From positions 37,776,186 to 37,840,185 of the forward strand of contig OX381709.1 in assembly GCA_947462335.1 (NCBI GenBank): a stretch of 64,000 nt of DNA. Reading direction: 5' to 3'. Position numbers and translations under genes: made by a program. Below the pieces are notes generated by a model, which ran no database searches, was not told the origin of the DNA, and saw only the letters and a program-made list of their open reading frames with translations. Below are positions 25,556 through 37,243 of the stretch, piece after piece. Origin of the DNA: Harmothoe impar. Its lineage: Eukaryota > Annelida > Polychaeta > Phyllodocida > Polynoidae. Every line of letters begins with the position of its first letter. The stretch's first letter is position 1.

Positions 25556-25670
25556 CGCATGCGTGGTGACCTCTGCCCCGGGGTTAGGGTCACGTGGGGC
25601 TCACCTTTTGACCAGACGACATTCGTCTGAGGGAGACCAAGTTAGGCGCGAACTTTGCCGCCATGTTGGC
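25556..25670. promoter_or_regulatory. Promoter-like motif cluster
   Basis: Within 115 bp lie CGCATGCG (NRF1-like, 25556-25563), TCACGTGG (E-box, 25590-25597), an inverted pair CAGACGA-cat-TCGTCTG (25613-25629), GGCGCGAA (E2F-like, 25645-25652) and GCCGCCATGTTGG (YY1-like on the minus strand, 25657-25669). These motifs are typical of CpG promoters of broadly expressed animal genes. No transcript can be assigned from the sequence. Confidence 0.4.
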
Positions 25671-28370
25671 TGCCCTCCAGACGTCTCCAGATTGAAAGGG
25701 GATTTGGGGCATTTCTATTTGTTCTCTTTTCGTTAAGGTGACAGCTGAAATTTGTTCATGACAGACCAAGTAAATGTCCTTATTTGGTTAAAATATGGTG
25801 TCTTCTTAGTTCCGCTGTAAAATTGTTTACAATTATCTTTATTTGTGCTCATTCTTTTCTATACTAGTATTCTGAGCATTCCCTCAGAACCTCTGATATA
25901 GCTGTCCTCCCCCATCTTATTTTCTTCTTCTATTTTCGAAATAAAATGCATAAGTTTATATGCAAGCCCAAAAAGGTTTATATTATCTTTAGGGATCCTT
26001 TCATAGTTTTAAGGATCAAAACGATGGCCGGGAAACTACTAGTATTGCCCCAAATATGTATAAGCAGTTGATAAACATCAGAATTTTAGTGGCATAATCT
26101 AGATACAATTATATACAAATGTTTTATCGAAACGTTCATTGAGGATTTACCTCCTCCTCCCCCCTACAAGTTATGTACGCTATGCGTGGGCCATTTTAAA
26201 ATACATGATTGCTAAATTAATGTAGGTTCTATTTGTGTCTACCGACCTGCCTCCATCCTCCACATGCCCATAATATACATCCAAGTCTACAGTCGGCACA
26301 TCTAGTCAGACCTGGCCGGGAGGTAGGTGGCGGCCCCCACGGTCAGCACTGAGTTATGGCCGTGGAGGAGTGTGTACAGTGTTGTGTACACATTGACCCG
26401 CCCCGAGCCACCATTAACACAGGCTCACCGTGGAGGAAGCACCCGGCCGCTGACCACCCTGCATGTCCCCTCCGGTCACTCCGGTGGTCAGCTATTGCAT
26501 GTGTCCACACAATAACCGTCTGCCCGCACGCCAAGTCCGCCTCCCTCAGCCAATGGGCGATGGTGTGATCGCGTGGTATGCAATGTCTAAGGGGATTGGG
26601 GGAGGGGGAGGGGATTGGGGGAGGGGGTTACATAGACTGCCCCACACAGCCCAGTGGTATTGTCCCCCCAGGCTGTGGACTGTACGGGGGGGGGGGGTGC
26701 ATCTAGTGTCTACTAGTAATTGATATTGAGTTTTAATGGCCGACATAATCATATTTATACCAAGTCCCCAAAACTGATTCCCTGACTATCTTGTCGTGCT
26801 AATGCAGGCATTTAAAAAAGGTTGATTCGAGAGCCCCCATTCTTCCCTAAAAAGGTCCACCACCCATAGCCCCCATAGCATGTTGTTAAAAGGTGACCAT
26901 TCCCTATCTGAAGTGACGATTCAAAATAACGCGATGTCCATGCTTCATGCTATTATTGATAGTGGATTAGTCATGCATGAATTTGATGGACATCCTACCT
27001 CAGCCACGTGATTGGTACCTCCATTCAATTACCAATCTAGAGAGCTCGAGGAGATGTAACAGAGAATGTATATTATCTTACTTTAATTTCCCTGAATGAA
27101 AAGCATTGACGTAGCAGACGACATTTCACCTTTGGCGTCATGCACCTTCCTTAACGTGTAGATGTGGGCAGCTAGCGGGCCGTGTCGTCTGGGATCATGT
27201 TTCCAGTTGGCCCTTAATGTGTACGTTTCATTAGGGATCCATTTCAGGGTGTCACTCCGGCCATTTGGCCGCGACTATCGCCCTATCATCACTCAATTAG
27301 GAGGCGAGGGGTGAGACCGAGGCCCCTCCAGAATCCCGTTAATACAATTAGGGGGCCCCAGGAAGGCCCATCTCCCCTCCAGGGCCGGATCTGCGGACAC
27401 CCACGACCCCCACAGCCACCGCATCCGGCGCACATAAAGCCCTCAGCCCCAGCCCCTTCTACACTGCATGCTACTGGAGGGCGCACCGCACTGAGTATTA
27501 ATAGTGCTAAAGTGTTATCTGGAATAGCGGGAGTAATCAGATTACCACCTTTGTAAGCTCTGCTTAAAGCAGCAAGAATAGTCACCTGCATGGTTTACCC
27601 GTCAAAAGGAATTAAGTCGAAAATGCAATGTACGATTTGACACTATCATAACATCGGATATCAGATACAGAATCACCCCTATTTTTCAAACTCTTGATTT
27701 AATCATCACCATTATTATGGGAAAACCCAGCCACACTTGTCATGGAAATTAGGTCATCAGACCCATCAAACAGACCGAACACATTTTCTTCCATATTGAC
27801 CTTTCCAGGGGTTTAAAACTCCATCCCTGTGTGCCAAGCGGCAAACAAATCACAAACAATGATATTAATTCCAAACGCGTGTCACACCTCGCCGATGGCG
27901 TCCATATTGTTAGGATTAACGGACACGTTTTCAATAGTTGGTTCAGACAAGACAGAGACGAGCTTGGTGGCCGGGGAGGTCAGGGTCACAAAGAAACGTG
28001 AACCATTATATAGGGTTGTAGTAGGTCGATTGTAGCGCAATACCTATAATAACTAATGAGCAGCCGACACATGAAGTAAACGTACTAGATGCCTCCCATA
28101 TACTGCAATTGCTTCATTAGCCTGTTCCCAGTTAAATCTGGTTGGATACGAAACATATGACATAATATCATTGAATGAGTATTAACATTGTGCATACGGG
28201 GTAGTATCTAAAGAGTACATGGATCGCCTGACGGACTGGGATTGACAGGTTACTGGAGAACGTATACTAACACTACAATTGTCATGTACCTACCATACCC
28301 TCACGCAAGCTGAATATGAGGTGTTATTCTCCCTGTGAACCATTATCCGTATCGGTTATACTTATAGTGG
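25671..28370. other. Anonymous non-coding region
   Basis: No supported gene. GC-rich patches at about 26290-26570 and 27300-27500 produce overlapping frames on both strands without recognisable domains. A G run lies near 26685-26697. Confidence 0.45.
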
Positions 28371-28373
28371 TTA

Positions 28374-28431
28374 GGCCAAAACAAAGGTGTGTTTCAGGTT
28401 ACACAGTCTGAAAATCTAGGTAGGGTAGGTC

Positions 28432-28469
<38 letters not shown>

Positions 28470-28594
28470 TTTGGACTGAAAAGTACCCAAAAGTTGACTC
28501 GTAAACTTCAGCGCCGACTCGCCGACTCATTGACTATCAATTTGACCCTGAAATACGCCCAAAAATGCTTAAAACATAAATGTTTTATTTGGCC
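28374..28594. mobile_element. PIF/Harbinger-like MITE (GGCCAAAA ends) with poly-T
   Basis: Left end GGCCAAAACAAAGGTGTG; minus-strand right end GGCCAAATAAAACATTTATG. TTA flanks both sides (28371-28373 and 28595-28597). A run of 30 T occupies 28435-28464. The ends match those of the MITE at 45567-45800, so the two belong to one family. Confidence 0.7.
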
Positions 28595-28597
28595 TTA

Positions 28598-28854
28598 TTG
28601 AGGGAAAAGAGCCAAGATGGCGTCTTACCCAAGGTGACCAAGTATAGTGCGTATTGAGAGAGAGGCAGTTCCGGTCTGTTCAGACGACAATTGACACTCC
28701 GCTGGTGCCGGCCTCCCACCATCTGCCCACCATGGCAGCGACCCCTGTGACCAATGTCCGCCGGGCACAGACCTCATGCGGGAAAAGAGACAACAGGCAA
28801 TGGAGACGGGACCGTCCAAATAGAGGCATTGTGTGTGTCGGGGGCGGGGTATCG
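28598..28854. other. Anonymous sequence before the minisatellite
   Basis: No supported feature. A weak plus-strand frame runs into the minisatellite and is not credible as a gene. Confidence 0.4.
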
Positions 28855-30705
28855 TAGGAGGGGGTAGTAGTATAAGTAAGAGGGGTGGGTGAGGTTGAAT
28901 AGTGGTATGTATAAGACTGGGTGCCAGAGAGTGGGTAAGAGTGAGGTAGGGCAGTACACTGTAGTATAAGACAGAGGGGTGGGAGTGAGGTAGCGGTAAT
29001 AGTATAAGACAGAGGGATGAGTTTGAGGTGGGGGTAGTAGTATAGACAGAGGGGTGAGTGTGAGGAGGGGGTAGTAGTATAGACAGAGGGGTCAGGTGGG
29101 GGTAGTAGTATAAGACAGAGGGGTGAGTGTGAGGTAGGTGTAGTAGTATAGACAGAGGGGTCAGGTGGGGGTAGTAGTATAAGACAGAGGGGTGAGTGTG
29201 AGGTAGGTGTAGTAGTATAGACAGAGGGGTCAGGTGGGGGTAGTAGTATAAGACAGAGGGGTGAGTGTGAGGTAGGTGTAGTAGTATAAGACAGAGGGCT
29301 AAATGTGAGGTATGGTAGTAGTAGTATAAGACAGAGGGGTGAGTGTGAGGTGGGGGTAGTAGTATAGACAGAGGGGTCAGGTGGGGGTAGTAGTATAATA
29401 CAGAGGGGTGAGGTGGGGGTAGTAGTATAAGACAGAGGGGTGAGTGTGAGGTGGGGGTAGTAGTATAGACAGAGGGGTCAGGTGGGGGTAGTAGTATAAG
29501 ACAGAGGGGTGAGTGTGAGGTAGGTGTAGTAGTATAAGACAAAGGGCTAAATGTGAGGTATGGTAGTCGTATAAAACAGAGGGGTGGGTTTGAGGTAGGG
29601 TAGTAGTATAAGACAGAGGGGTGAGGTGGGGGTAGTAGTATAAGACAGAGGGCTAAATGTGAGGTATGGTAGTAGTAGTATAAGACAGAGGGGCGATGTA
29701 GGGGTAGTAGTATAAGACAGAGGGCTAAATGTGAGGTATGGTAGTAGTATAAGACAGAAGGGTGGGAGTGAGGTAGGGTAGTAGTATAGGACAGAGGTGT
29801 GAGTGTGAGGTAGGGGTAGTAGTATGAGACAGAGGGGTGAGGTGGGGGTAGTAGTATAAGACAGAGAGTGGGTATGGTGTGGGGGTAGTAGTATAAGACA
29901 AAGGGGTAGGTTTGAGGTAGGGTAGTAGTATAAGACAGAGGGGTGGGCATGATGTTGGGTAGTAGTATAGAAGAGAGGGTGGGTGTGAGGTGGGGATAGT
30001 AGTATAGACAGAGGGGTCAGGTGGGGGTAGTAGTATAATACAGAGGGGTTAGGTGGGGGTAGTAGTATAAGGCAGAGGGGTGGGTGTGAGGTGGGGATAA
30101 TAGTATAAGACAGAGGGATGGGTGTGAGGTAGGGGTAGTAGTATAAGATAGAGGGCTGAAGTGAGGTGGGATAGTAGTATAAGACAGAGGGGTTGGGTGA
30201 GGTTGGCGTATTATTATAAGACAGAGGGTGGATGTGAAGCGGGATGGTAGTATAGGAGAGAGGGGTGAGTGTGATGTAAGGTAGTAGTATAAGAGAGAGG
30301 GTGGGTAGTAGTATAAGACAGAGGGGTGAGGTGGGGGTAGTAATATACGGCAGAGGGTTGGTGTGAGGTGGGGTAGTAGTATAAGAGAGAGGGGGTGGGT
30401 GTGCTGTAGGGTAGTAGTATAAGAGAGAGGGGGTGGGTGTGATGTAGGGTAGTAGTATAAGAGAGAGGGGGTGGGTGTGAAGTGGGGTAGTAGTATAAGA
30501 GAGAGGGGGTGGGTGTGAAGTGGGGTAGTAGTATAAGAGAGAGGGGTGGGTGTGATGTAGGGTAGTAGTATAAGAGAGAGGGGGTGGGTGTGAAGTGGGG
30601 TAGTAGTATAAGAGAGAGGGGGTGGGTGTAAAGTGGGGTAGTAGTATAGGAGAGAGGGGGTGGGTGTAAAGTGGGGTAGTAGTATAGGAGAGAGGGGTGG
30701 GGGTC
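28855..30705. repeat. Minisatellite, GTAGTAGTATAAGACAGAGG unit
   Basis: About 1.85 kb of tandem units of roughly 29-41 bp built on GTAGTAGTATAAGACAGAGG plus GGTGAGTGTGAGGTGGG. At about 29067-29280 a long and a short unit alternate in a higher-order repeat of about 69 bp. At about 30360-30700 a more uniform unit of about 39 bp carrying AGAGAGGGGGTGGGTGTGA dominates. The minus strand stays open in more than one frame (441, 448 and 239 codons of Leu/Pro/Tyr/Thr repeats) because the unit lacks stops in those frames. These are not genes. Confidence 0.95.
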
Positions 30706-33415
30706 GGGGTGAGGAGGGGGGGGGCTCTTGAGACAATACCTACTCTATGTCTACAGGGCGGGACCCCGACGCCTATATCCCTGGAGCCCCGACGCCGCCT
30801 CCCTCTCACCGCACGGACGCCGACGCCAAATATTGATAAACAAAAGTCAATTATAACAACATTCAATTCTGCTAATCCGATCTGCCCATACATCCATCTC
30901 TCTGTATTGGATTAGGACGCGCCGACAGCCCCGCCACCTGACGGACCCTCAGCGAACCCACCGGGCCCTGGGAATCCCTCTCTAGCCTTCCTCCTCGGTC
31001 TACCCTCTCATCGCCTCTAACACAAAAGAGTTCCTAGCCGGAAGTCAGCCGGGAAGGGGGATCGTAGAGTGTCGCACCGATTGTGCAAATGGTGCTAGAC
31101 GGAATCGGGGGTGGAGTGGGGTGATTGCGGACCACGTGTGACTGAATTGGAAAATAAAATGCAATTGCCGCTGTGAGGATGGGGCTGGTATGGGGAGGGG
31201 GTAGTTAGAAAAAAAACGGGTTGTAGCCGATAGGGTGGGACTAGAGGGTATTAGTGCGCTACCTAAGCTCATGCATATATACATTGACGGCCACAGGAGT
31301 ATGGTTCATGGTTGTATATACAACGGGAAAGGGCATACAAACTACACATAATACCAATTGAGAACAGAGGAAGGGTTATGTTACAGGGCCCCTTCTGTAC
31401 GGTGACATGACTGTACACCCATAGAACATGTATCGACCAAGGTAGATAACATAGAACACTCCCACATTAACATGAGTATTATACCTAAATGTACAAGGAA
31501 ATATATCAACCATGCAATCACACTATTCTTTAATGCATGTTTGCGGGTACCATCTAATTCCAGGCACTCAATATTAGTCGGCAGGAACCAGAGAATACCC
31601 CCAAAACCCCTGTCGATTGCCTCCCCCCATGCCGGCGGCTGGAAGCAGCAGCTATAAATCAAGACGTCTTATTTGCTTTAATCGGCGTTGACGGCTCCTT
31701 AAACGCCAAGCCTGCTTCTGGCAACAAGAGCAGACATCTCACAACACGTGTTGAGGCATAGGCACAATGTAATGTGTGTTTGAGGGATGAGAAAGGGGAC
31801 AGAGAAAGAAATAGACGATAGAGACGAAGAAAGAACCAATCAAAGGACTGCCCAGACGTTGATTGACACGTGACAAGGATTACGCTGATTGGCTGAGATA
31901 GGTTAACGTCCTGAGAGGCAGTGGCGTCCCCTAGCGGCTATTCCGTCAGTCACCCGTCCTCCCGCCGGCTGTACTTACCAAAGGGTTATTGAATATTAGG
32001 CGATACCATTCTCGCTATCCTGTGTAGGAAAAGTCAAAAAGTGTTAGGAACTTAATCATCATTGTTGAATTATAGAGCGGCGGTGCATGCATGCGGGCAT
32101 TTTGTTCCAGAATGGGTAATACAATTCTAACAGGAACTATTTGCTTATATAGTTGTTATGGAAACTGCCGCCATCGTATCGTACTGCATATGGACTACAT
32201 GCACGTTATATGGAGTATTACATGGAGAAGGCGGAGGGTGGTTATGATAGAGATAGATACATCCACATAGGGAGGGCAGTAGGAGTAAAGTGGATGCCAG
32301 AGTGTGTTCAATCAGAGGCAAATAACATTGTGTATGCATGAGGTGAGCACTGGCCGCCGCGCCGCCATACATCCAGATGTGCTTGTACTCCCCCCCCCCC
32401 CTCAGCTCCTCCTGCACCTTCCGCTTCCTCCAGCGTCCCGCGCCGTGCCTCCAGGCCCCATAGTATGCAAACACATATCATAAATATGCAAATGTTTGGC
32501 TTGGCGTAGGGCCGGTCCGATCAGGGCCGGGTCAATAGAAGTGATTTGTACCGGCTTAAGGGCGGACGTTCCCCTTGCTCCCCTCCTGCTGCCTCCCCTA
32601 CCCCCGCGCTGTGCTGGTGGCCAGCCTGCTGATGCCTCTCTCACAGCCCGACTGACCGACCATCGATTCAGCACCAAGGGAGACATCCTGGAGCACGATA
32701 AACCTTGTCCACACTTTAAAGCAGCGCTTCCACAAAAAGCAGGTGATTCATCAAACCTAAGAATTCGATTTCGATGAAAAACAAAAATGATGGCAGCTTT
32801 CTGAGAGCTACATTACACAGACTACAAACCAATAGCCAACTATCTTGATCTAATGTTTACAAAGGGAAATCACATTAAAGAAAGCCAATGTATAAATTGT
32901 ATTTTCTTTCACCTATAGAGACATCACCCTATAGTATCAATTTACAATTCTAACAATGTACTCTCAACTTACTACAGGTGGTTTATAGTATAATACAGCA
33001 AAAACAATTCCAGAAACATTATTCTATTTTGATTTTAATGTTTGAAGTTTGAGTACATTTTCCTCAGATCGTCTGCATTAATGGCATCATGACTGAAATC
33101 AAGGCTTCTTTGTACTATTTACAACACACACACACTTCAGATTATCACACGGATCCATGCAATGATTCTAGGAAATTCTCATTACATCCATGGTGAGATG
33201 ATGGTCTGACAGACACCAGACTTTATACATTGTATATGCCTATTTGGTCTGAAACTTGTTCAGGTCCACTCTGTAAGCCATATCTCTCACGAGAACTCTG
33301 AAGTTGGTCCCAAGACCGCCCAATTACCAGGTAGGACCGGGCTGGTGTCATTAGGGCCCAGTACGCCGCTCCAGGGGGAGGGGGGAGGTCTGTGTGGGGG
33401 GTGGGGGTGGAAGAG
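30706..33415. other. Anonymous non-coding region
   Basis: No supported gene. A GC-rich patch at 30720-31020 and another at about 32350-32650 (with a C run near 32391-32401) give compositional frames. A CCAAT-like GATTGGCTGAG lies near 31878 beside ACACGTGAC. Confidence 0.45.
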
Positions 33416-34419
33416 GCCCCAGGTAACATAGATACATTGGGCCATCATTGGGCCAATATACCACTTAAAAATGGGCCAATATTGGCATTTTGATATTGGC
33501 CCACCGCTGGTTTGACCGCTGGCCCTGTAATGGCCCATGCTCGGAAAAAGGGATATTGATTTCATATTGGCCCAATGGTGGGCCAACATTAAAATGTTTT
33601 TACATTATTCCAAAGTTACAAATTAAACATCGGGGCAACCTTGAAATACATATGTGGCTCCAACATATAATTCTCAATATAGGACAACTGCAACAATCAC
33701 TAATATTGAACAATACTATTTTTATGTGTATATTTGAATGTACAAACACATTTAAGACATGACTGTCAAGTATCATCAGTTTAGAAAAAGCCATTTCTGT
33801 CTTTTTAATCCATCTTGGTCTCTATCCCAAATTGGTTAGACACCATACAAACTGTATTACTATGATTTAGGACTTATCTAACTCCATTACCCGAACATGA
33901 GGTGTCTTCAAGTTCCTTTTGACAAATTCCCACTGATGTCATGCAGTAAATGGCACTTTTAGATATCAAATTTCATCCATAAACTTCCTCTGACCTTTAA
34001 CCATGTAGAGCACACTGGGGATCACATTTATGACCCAATATGATTGCAAAATAGGAGCCATCCTGTAAGATATTCTTCAGGCAACATTGAATCCCCCTGG
34101 TGTAGATCACAGCCAATATTGGACAAGTGCAGTTAGAATTTATGTTGGTCCAACATCAGAAATAATATGATGGCCCTGAAATGTTCCAACACTGGGCCAA
34201 CACTGGGTCAATATCAGCAATATCAAGCATGGGCCAGCTCTGGGCCAGCGGTCAACCCAGCAATGGCCCATTATAGGAATTGCCAATGGTGGGCCATCAT
34301 TGTTATTTGTATGTTGAACCAATGTGGGCATTCCCTACAATGGGCCATGGTTGGTATAACGATTGCGATGGAGTCGATCATTGTCGACATTGGCCCAATA
34401 TACCCTTGCTACCTGGGGC
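33416..34419. mobile_element. GGGCCAAT-rich terminal-inverted-repeat element
   Basis: The left end reads GCCCCAGGTAACATAG and then ATACATTGGGCCA. The right end on the minus strand reads GCCCCAGGTAGCAAGG and then GTATATTGGGCCA. Inside each end (33440-33600 and 34140-34400) the words TGGGCCAAT, ATTGGCCC and GGCCAGCGGTCAA recur in both orientations, so the ends fold on each other. About 490 bp of unrelated AT-rich sequence lies between. No frame, and no clear target duplication. Confidence 0.65.
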
Positions 34420-34674
34420 GTTGTTACTGGATGGCTGAGAGGTGTGGTGGAGGGCGGGTCTCGTCCACACCACCCTATACATGATGAACCGGCTCTGACA
34501 GCGTCTAATGTCGTGTGCGGCACCATGATGCACCATGCATATGAGAACAGAGGAATGAAAAGACAAAAATGAGACAACACCACCATGTACACACAGGCAG
34601 GGGCTAACACTACATGGCCATCACTGGCCAAATATTGACAAGCGACTTGACACTTGCCGCTCCCGGGCCCGCCT
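34420..34674. other. Anonymous sequence
   Basis: Nothing supported. Short frames on both strands lack motifs. Confidence 0.4.
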
Positions 34675-34704
34675 TGACGTGACGTCGCCGTCATCATGAC
34701 GTCA
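34675..34704. promoter_or_regulatory. Cluster of CRE/ATF sites
   Basis: TGACGTGACGTC (34675-34686) and the full palindromic CRE TGACGTCA (34697-34704) lie within 30 bp of each other, in a CpG-rich patch. Such sites bind CREB/ATF factors in animals. An octamer ATGCAAAT (34841-34848) and an E2F-like TTTTCGCGCC (34915-34924) follow within 220 bp. No transcript is assigned. Confidence 0.4.
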
Positions 34705-36799
34705 CTAGCGTCGACACCAGCGCCAGCTCTGCATGGCGGCGACTGAGAGAATGACCGGAGCATTGTGTACACGGGGGTGGTGATGGATATGACAGGCAGG
34801 CAGCACCTCCGATTAGGGCCTCATTTTCCCTTCACATATAATGCAAATATGACACCGTTCCATTACTTCAGTGGTGATCATTCAAAAAGCCCTCCCTTTT
34901 AAATACGCCTTCTATTTTCGCGCCTCTTCTTTCGCCAAAGCAGACAACCTTGGTATTGCTGCTCAAAGAGCATACGTTGAATACACAGAAACATATACAT
35001 CACGTCCTTATTAAACCCGACGATAGCCTTTGTATGTATACCCCAGCTCTTCTACTGAAAACAAAACATGAAATATTCCTCATGTCTAAATGCCTTTTTA
35101 ATCTTGCTCTCAAAACGAGAATCGACCGACATGATTCATGAGATTGAATGAGGAATGTGTTTGAGGTATCTGTTTTTCTGTATGGCAGCAGTGAGAAAAC
35201 AGGGGTAGGGACAGAGCCTCCCACTATCTATATTGTCTGCCTCTCTGTGCACGCCTCAACGTGAAGGCAGGTGGATGGAGAGGGAAGCCCAGCAGCTGTC
35301 CAGTCTATAGGATTGTTTCAACAGACTTTACCACTAGGGGCGTCCATTGTCGGCGCGTGAATAGCAAATGGCCAGACGATGATCTAACGCGTCTCCCAGA
35401 CAACACATCTAATGCCTGCCTTGATATATTTTTGATGAAGCTGTTATTTGCGGACGGGCCGGTGTATAATTTATATTGTCAATTATGACAGTCTTGGAGA
35501 ATTTCCCTCAGCTTAAATGTAAGCCTGGGCCATTACTTTCATTAATACAATAACCAGCAACTATCTCCATACCAAGCCTGTCGCTCTTACAAGTTCTATA
35601 TCCTCATAGAAAACATATAACAAATTAGTCCATACTCAATCAACCTCCAAGTACCGTTTTTTGCAACTTGAAAGTTCTTCAAAAGTAAGCTTCTACCCGT
35701 AATGAATGCATATGGAGAGAGGCTGAGAAAACAGCAACTCTTGGTAATTGCATGTCTAATACTGGATTTCCTATTAAGATTCAGGCTCTGATTGCACTTA
35801 TGAAGAAACGTTGGAAACAGTAAATAGTAAAAGAATTAGCGTTGCTTCTGATATTTAAGGGCCTGTGGATGCTGCGTGATGGCAGTCTATTAACACACTT
35901 TCCGCGCTGGGAATTTCTCTCCCCCTATCCCACTATCAGATCTGACATGCCAAACTCCGGCCCCAGGATTGAGATGTAGCTCCGTCTTCCTGTCCTGCTG
36001 CACCTCCCTCTCCTGTTTTTACATCTACACTACTCCTCTGTTAGGATGCCCCCTCCCACGTTAGCGACGCTAGCCACCCGGCCTGCACGCGAAGCCATGT
36101 GTCTGAGGGAGTCTGAAGCCATGCCTGGATAACTGGATACAAACGCTTGAAGCTGAGTAAATAAGGGAGTTGGAGTTTAGTTAAGATAACAGAACCAGGC
36201 ACTTGGCAAAGGGACTAAGAGATACAGCTATAACTAGGACAAGGAGGACCAGAAGTCTTTGAAGATGGACATGGACTAGAGTCTTACAAAGGGTTAGGAC
36301 ATGAAGCCATGTATAGAAGGTTATATCCGGTGAAGCCTACAGAAATAGAAGAAGCAAGAAAATAACACTAGCAACTGGAGTCATGGAAAGACCTGACGCT
36401 ATGGGGATGGGGGTGAGAGACAGCAAACTGTGCCCTAGATAAGGAGGTACAGACTGAAGTCATACAAGAGGCTATATACATGTACTTGGAAATTAGAATG
36501 ACTCGAGCCATGAAGGGGTCCTGATCATTCATGAACTATGGGCTAAGTACCTCAACCCTGAGTTCCTTGACATGTGATAATAATCTGATAACAACCAGCT
36601 GTATGCCCGGTTATTGAATAACAAGACATGTTGATGGGTAGTACAACCCCCTAACCAACCAGGCTTGGTCAGCCCCCACCCCCTAAAATGGAATAGATTA
36701 AATATGCACATTGTTCTAGATATTAGGGCATAATACATCACATGTAATAAACACATGCTTACACAATAACCCTTTGTTGGTCTGGTGGCGTAGTTAGTG
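34705..36799. other. Anonymous non-coding region
   Basis: No supported gene. A CTCF-like CCACTAGGGGCGTC lies near 35331 but lacks one G of the usual core. The sequence runs directly into the left end of the Ngaro element. Confidence 0.45.
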
Positions 36800-36918
36800 A
36801 TAAATACTGCGGTAGTCTATACCGGTACCCGAAATAATAACAAGTCAATACAATATAGTCTATATGAGGTTTGGCGTTTTAATTGCATGTTTGCATCACA
36901 TGCATTGCATAATCCAGC
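36800..36918 (-). repeat. Ngaro split repeat A, terminal copy
   Basis: 119 bp, identical by eye to 37091-37209. It forms the 3' end of the element in element sense. Fifteen A-rich bases (36919-36933) separate it from repeat B. Confidence 0.95.
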
Positions 36919-36933
36919 TTACAAAAAGAAAAA

Positions 36934-37090
36934 ATATCACAATACACGTCCGTCTATGTCTGTTACATGGAGGCTTCTGGCAATCCTTTGTCCTCGCTCA
37001 AGTTTGGCGCGAGCGAGTACCACCCTCCCTCACTAGGTGGCGACAGTCTCTTGCATTTATAGCACCATAATGCGTGCATTCATGGATACA
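36934..37090 (-). repeat. Ngaro split repeat B, internal copy
   Basis: 157 bp, identical by eye to 41539-41695. It contains a 7-bp stem CTCGCTC/GAGCGAG (36993-37017) and a CTCF-like CACTAGGTGGCG (37032-37043). It abuts repeat A directly at 37090/37091, and that junction represents the joined ends of the circular intermediate. Confidence 0.95.
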
Positions 37091-37209
37091 ATAAATACTG
37101 CGGTAGTCTATACCGGTACCCGAAATAATAACAAGTCAATACAATATAGTCTATATGAGGTTTGGCGTTTTAATTGCATGTTTGCATCACATGCATTGCA
37201 TAATCCAGC
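37091..37209 (-). repeat. Ngaro split repeat A, internal copy
   Basis: 119 bp, identical by eye to the terminal copy at 36800-36918. It starts 34 bp beyond the recombinase stop codon. Confidence 0.95.
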
Positions 37210-37243
37210 CAACCAAGCCAAACCGAAGGTAGACTGTGATGAT

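Noticed and set aside
28625..30893. Three long minus-strand frames (441, 448 and 239 codons) rich in Leu, Pro, Tyr and Thr
   Set aside because: They are translations of the minisatellite in different frames of the same strand. There is no unique sequence, start context or domain.
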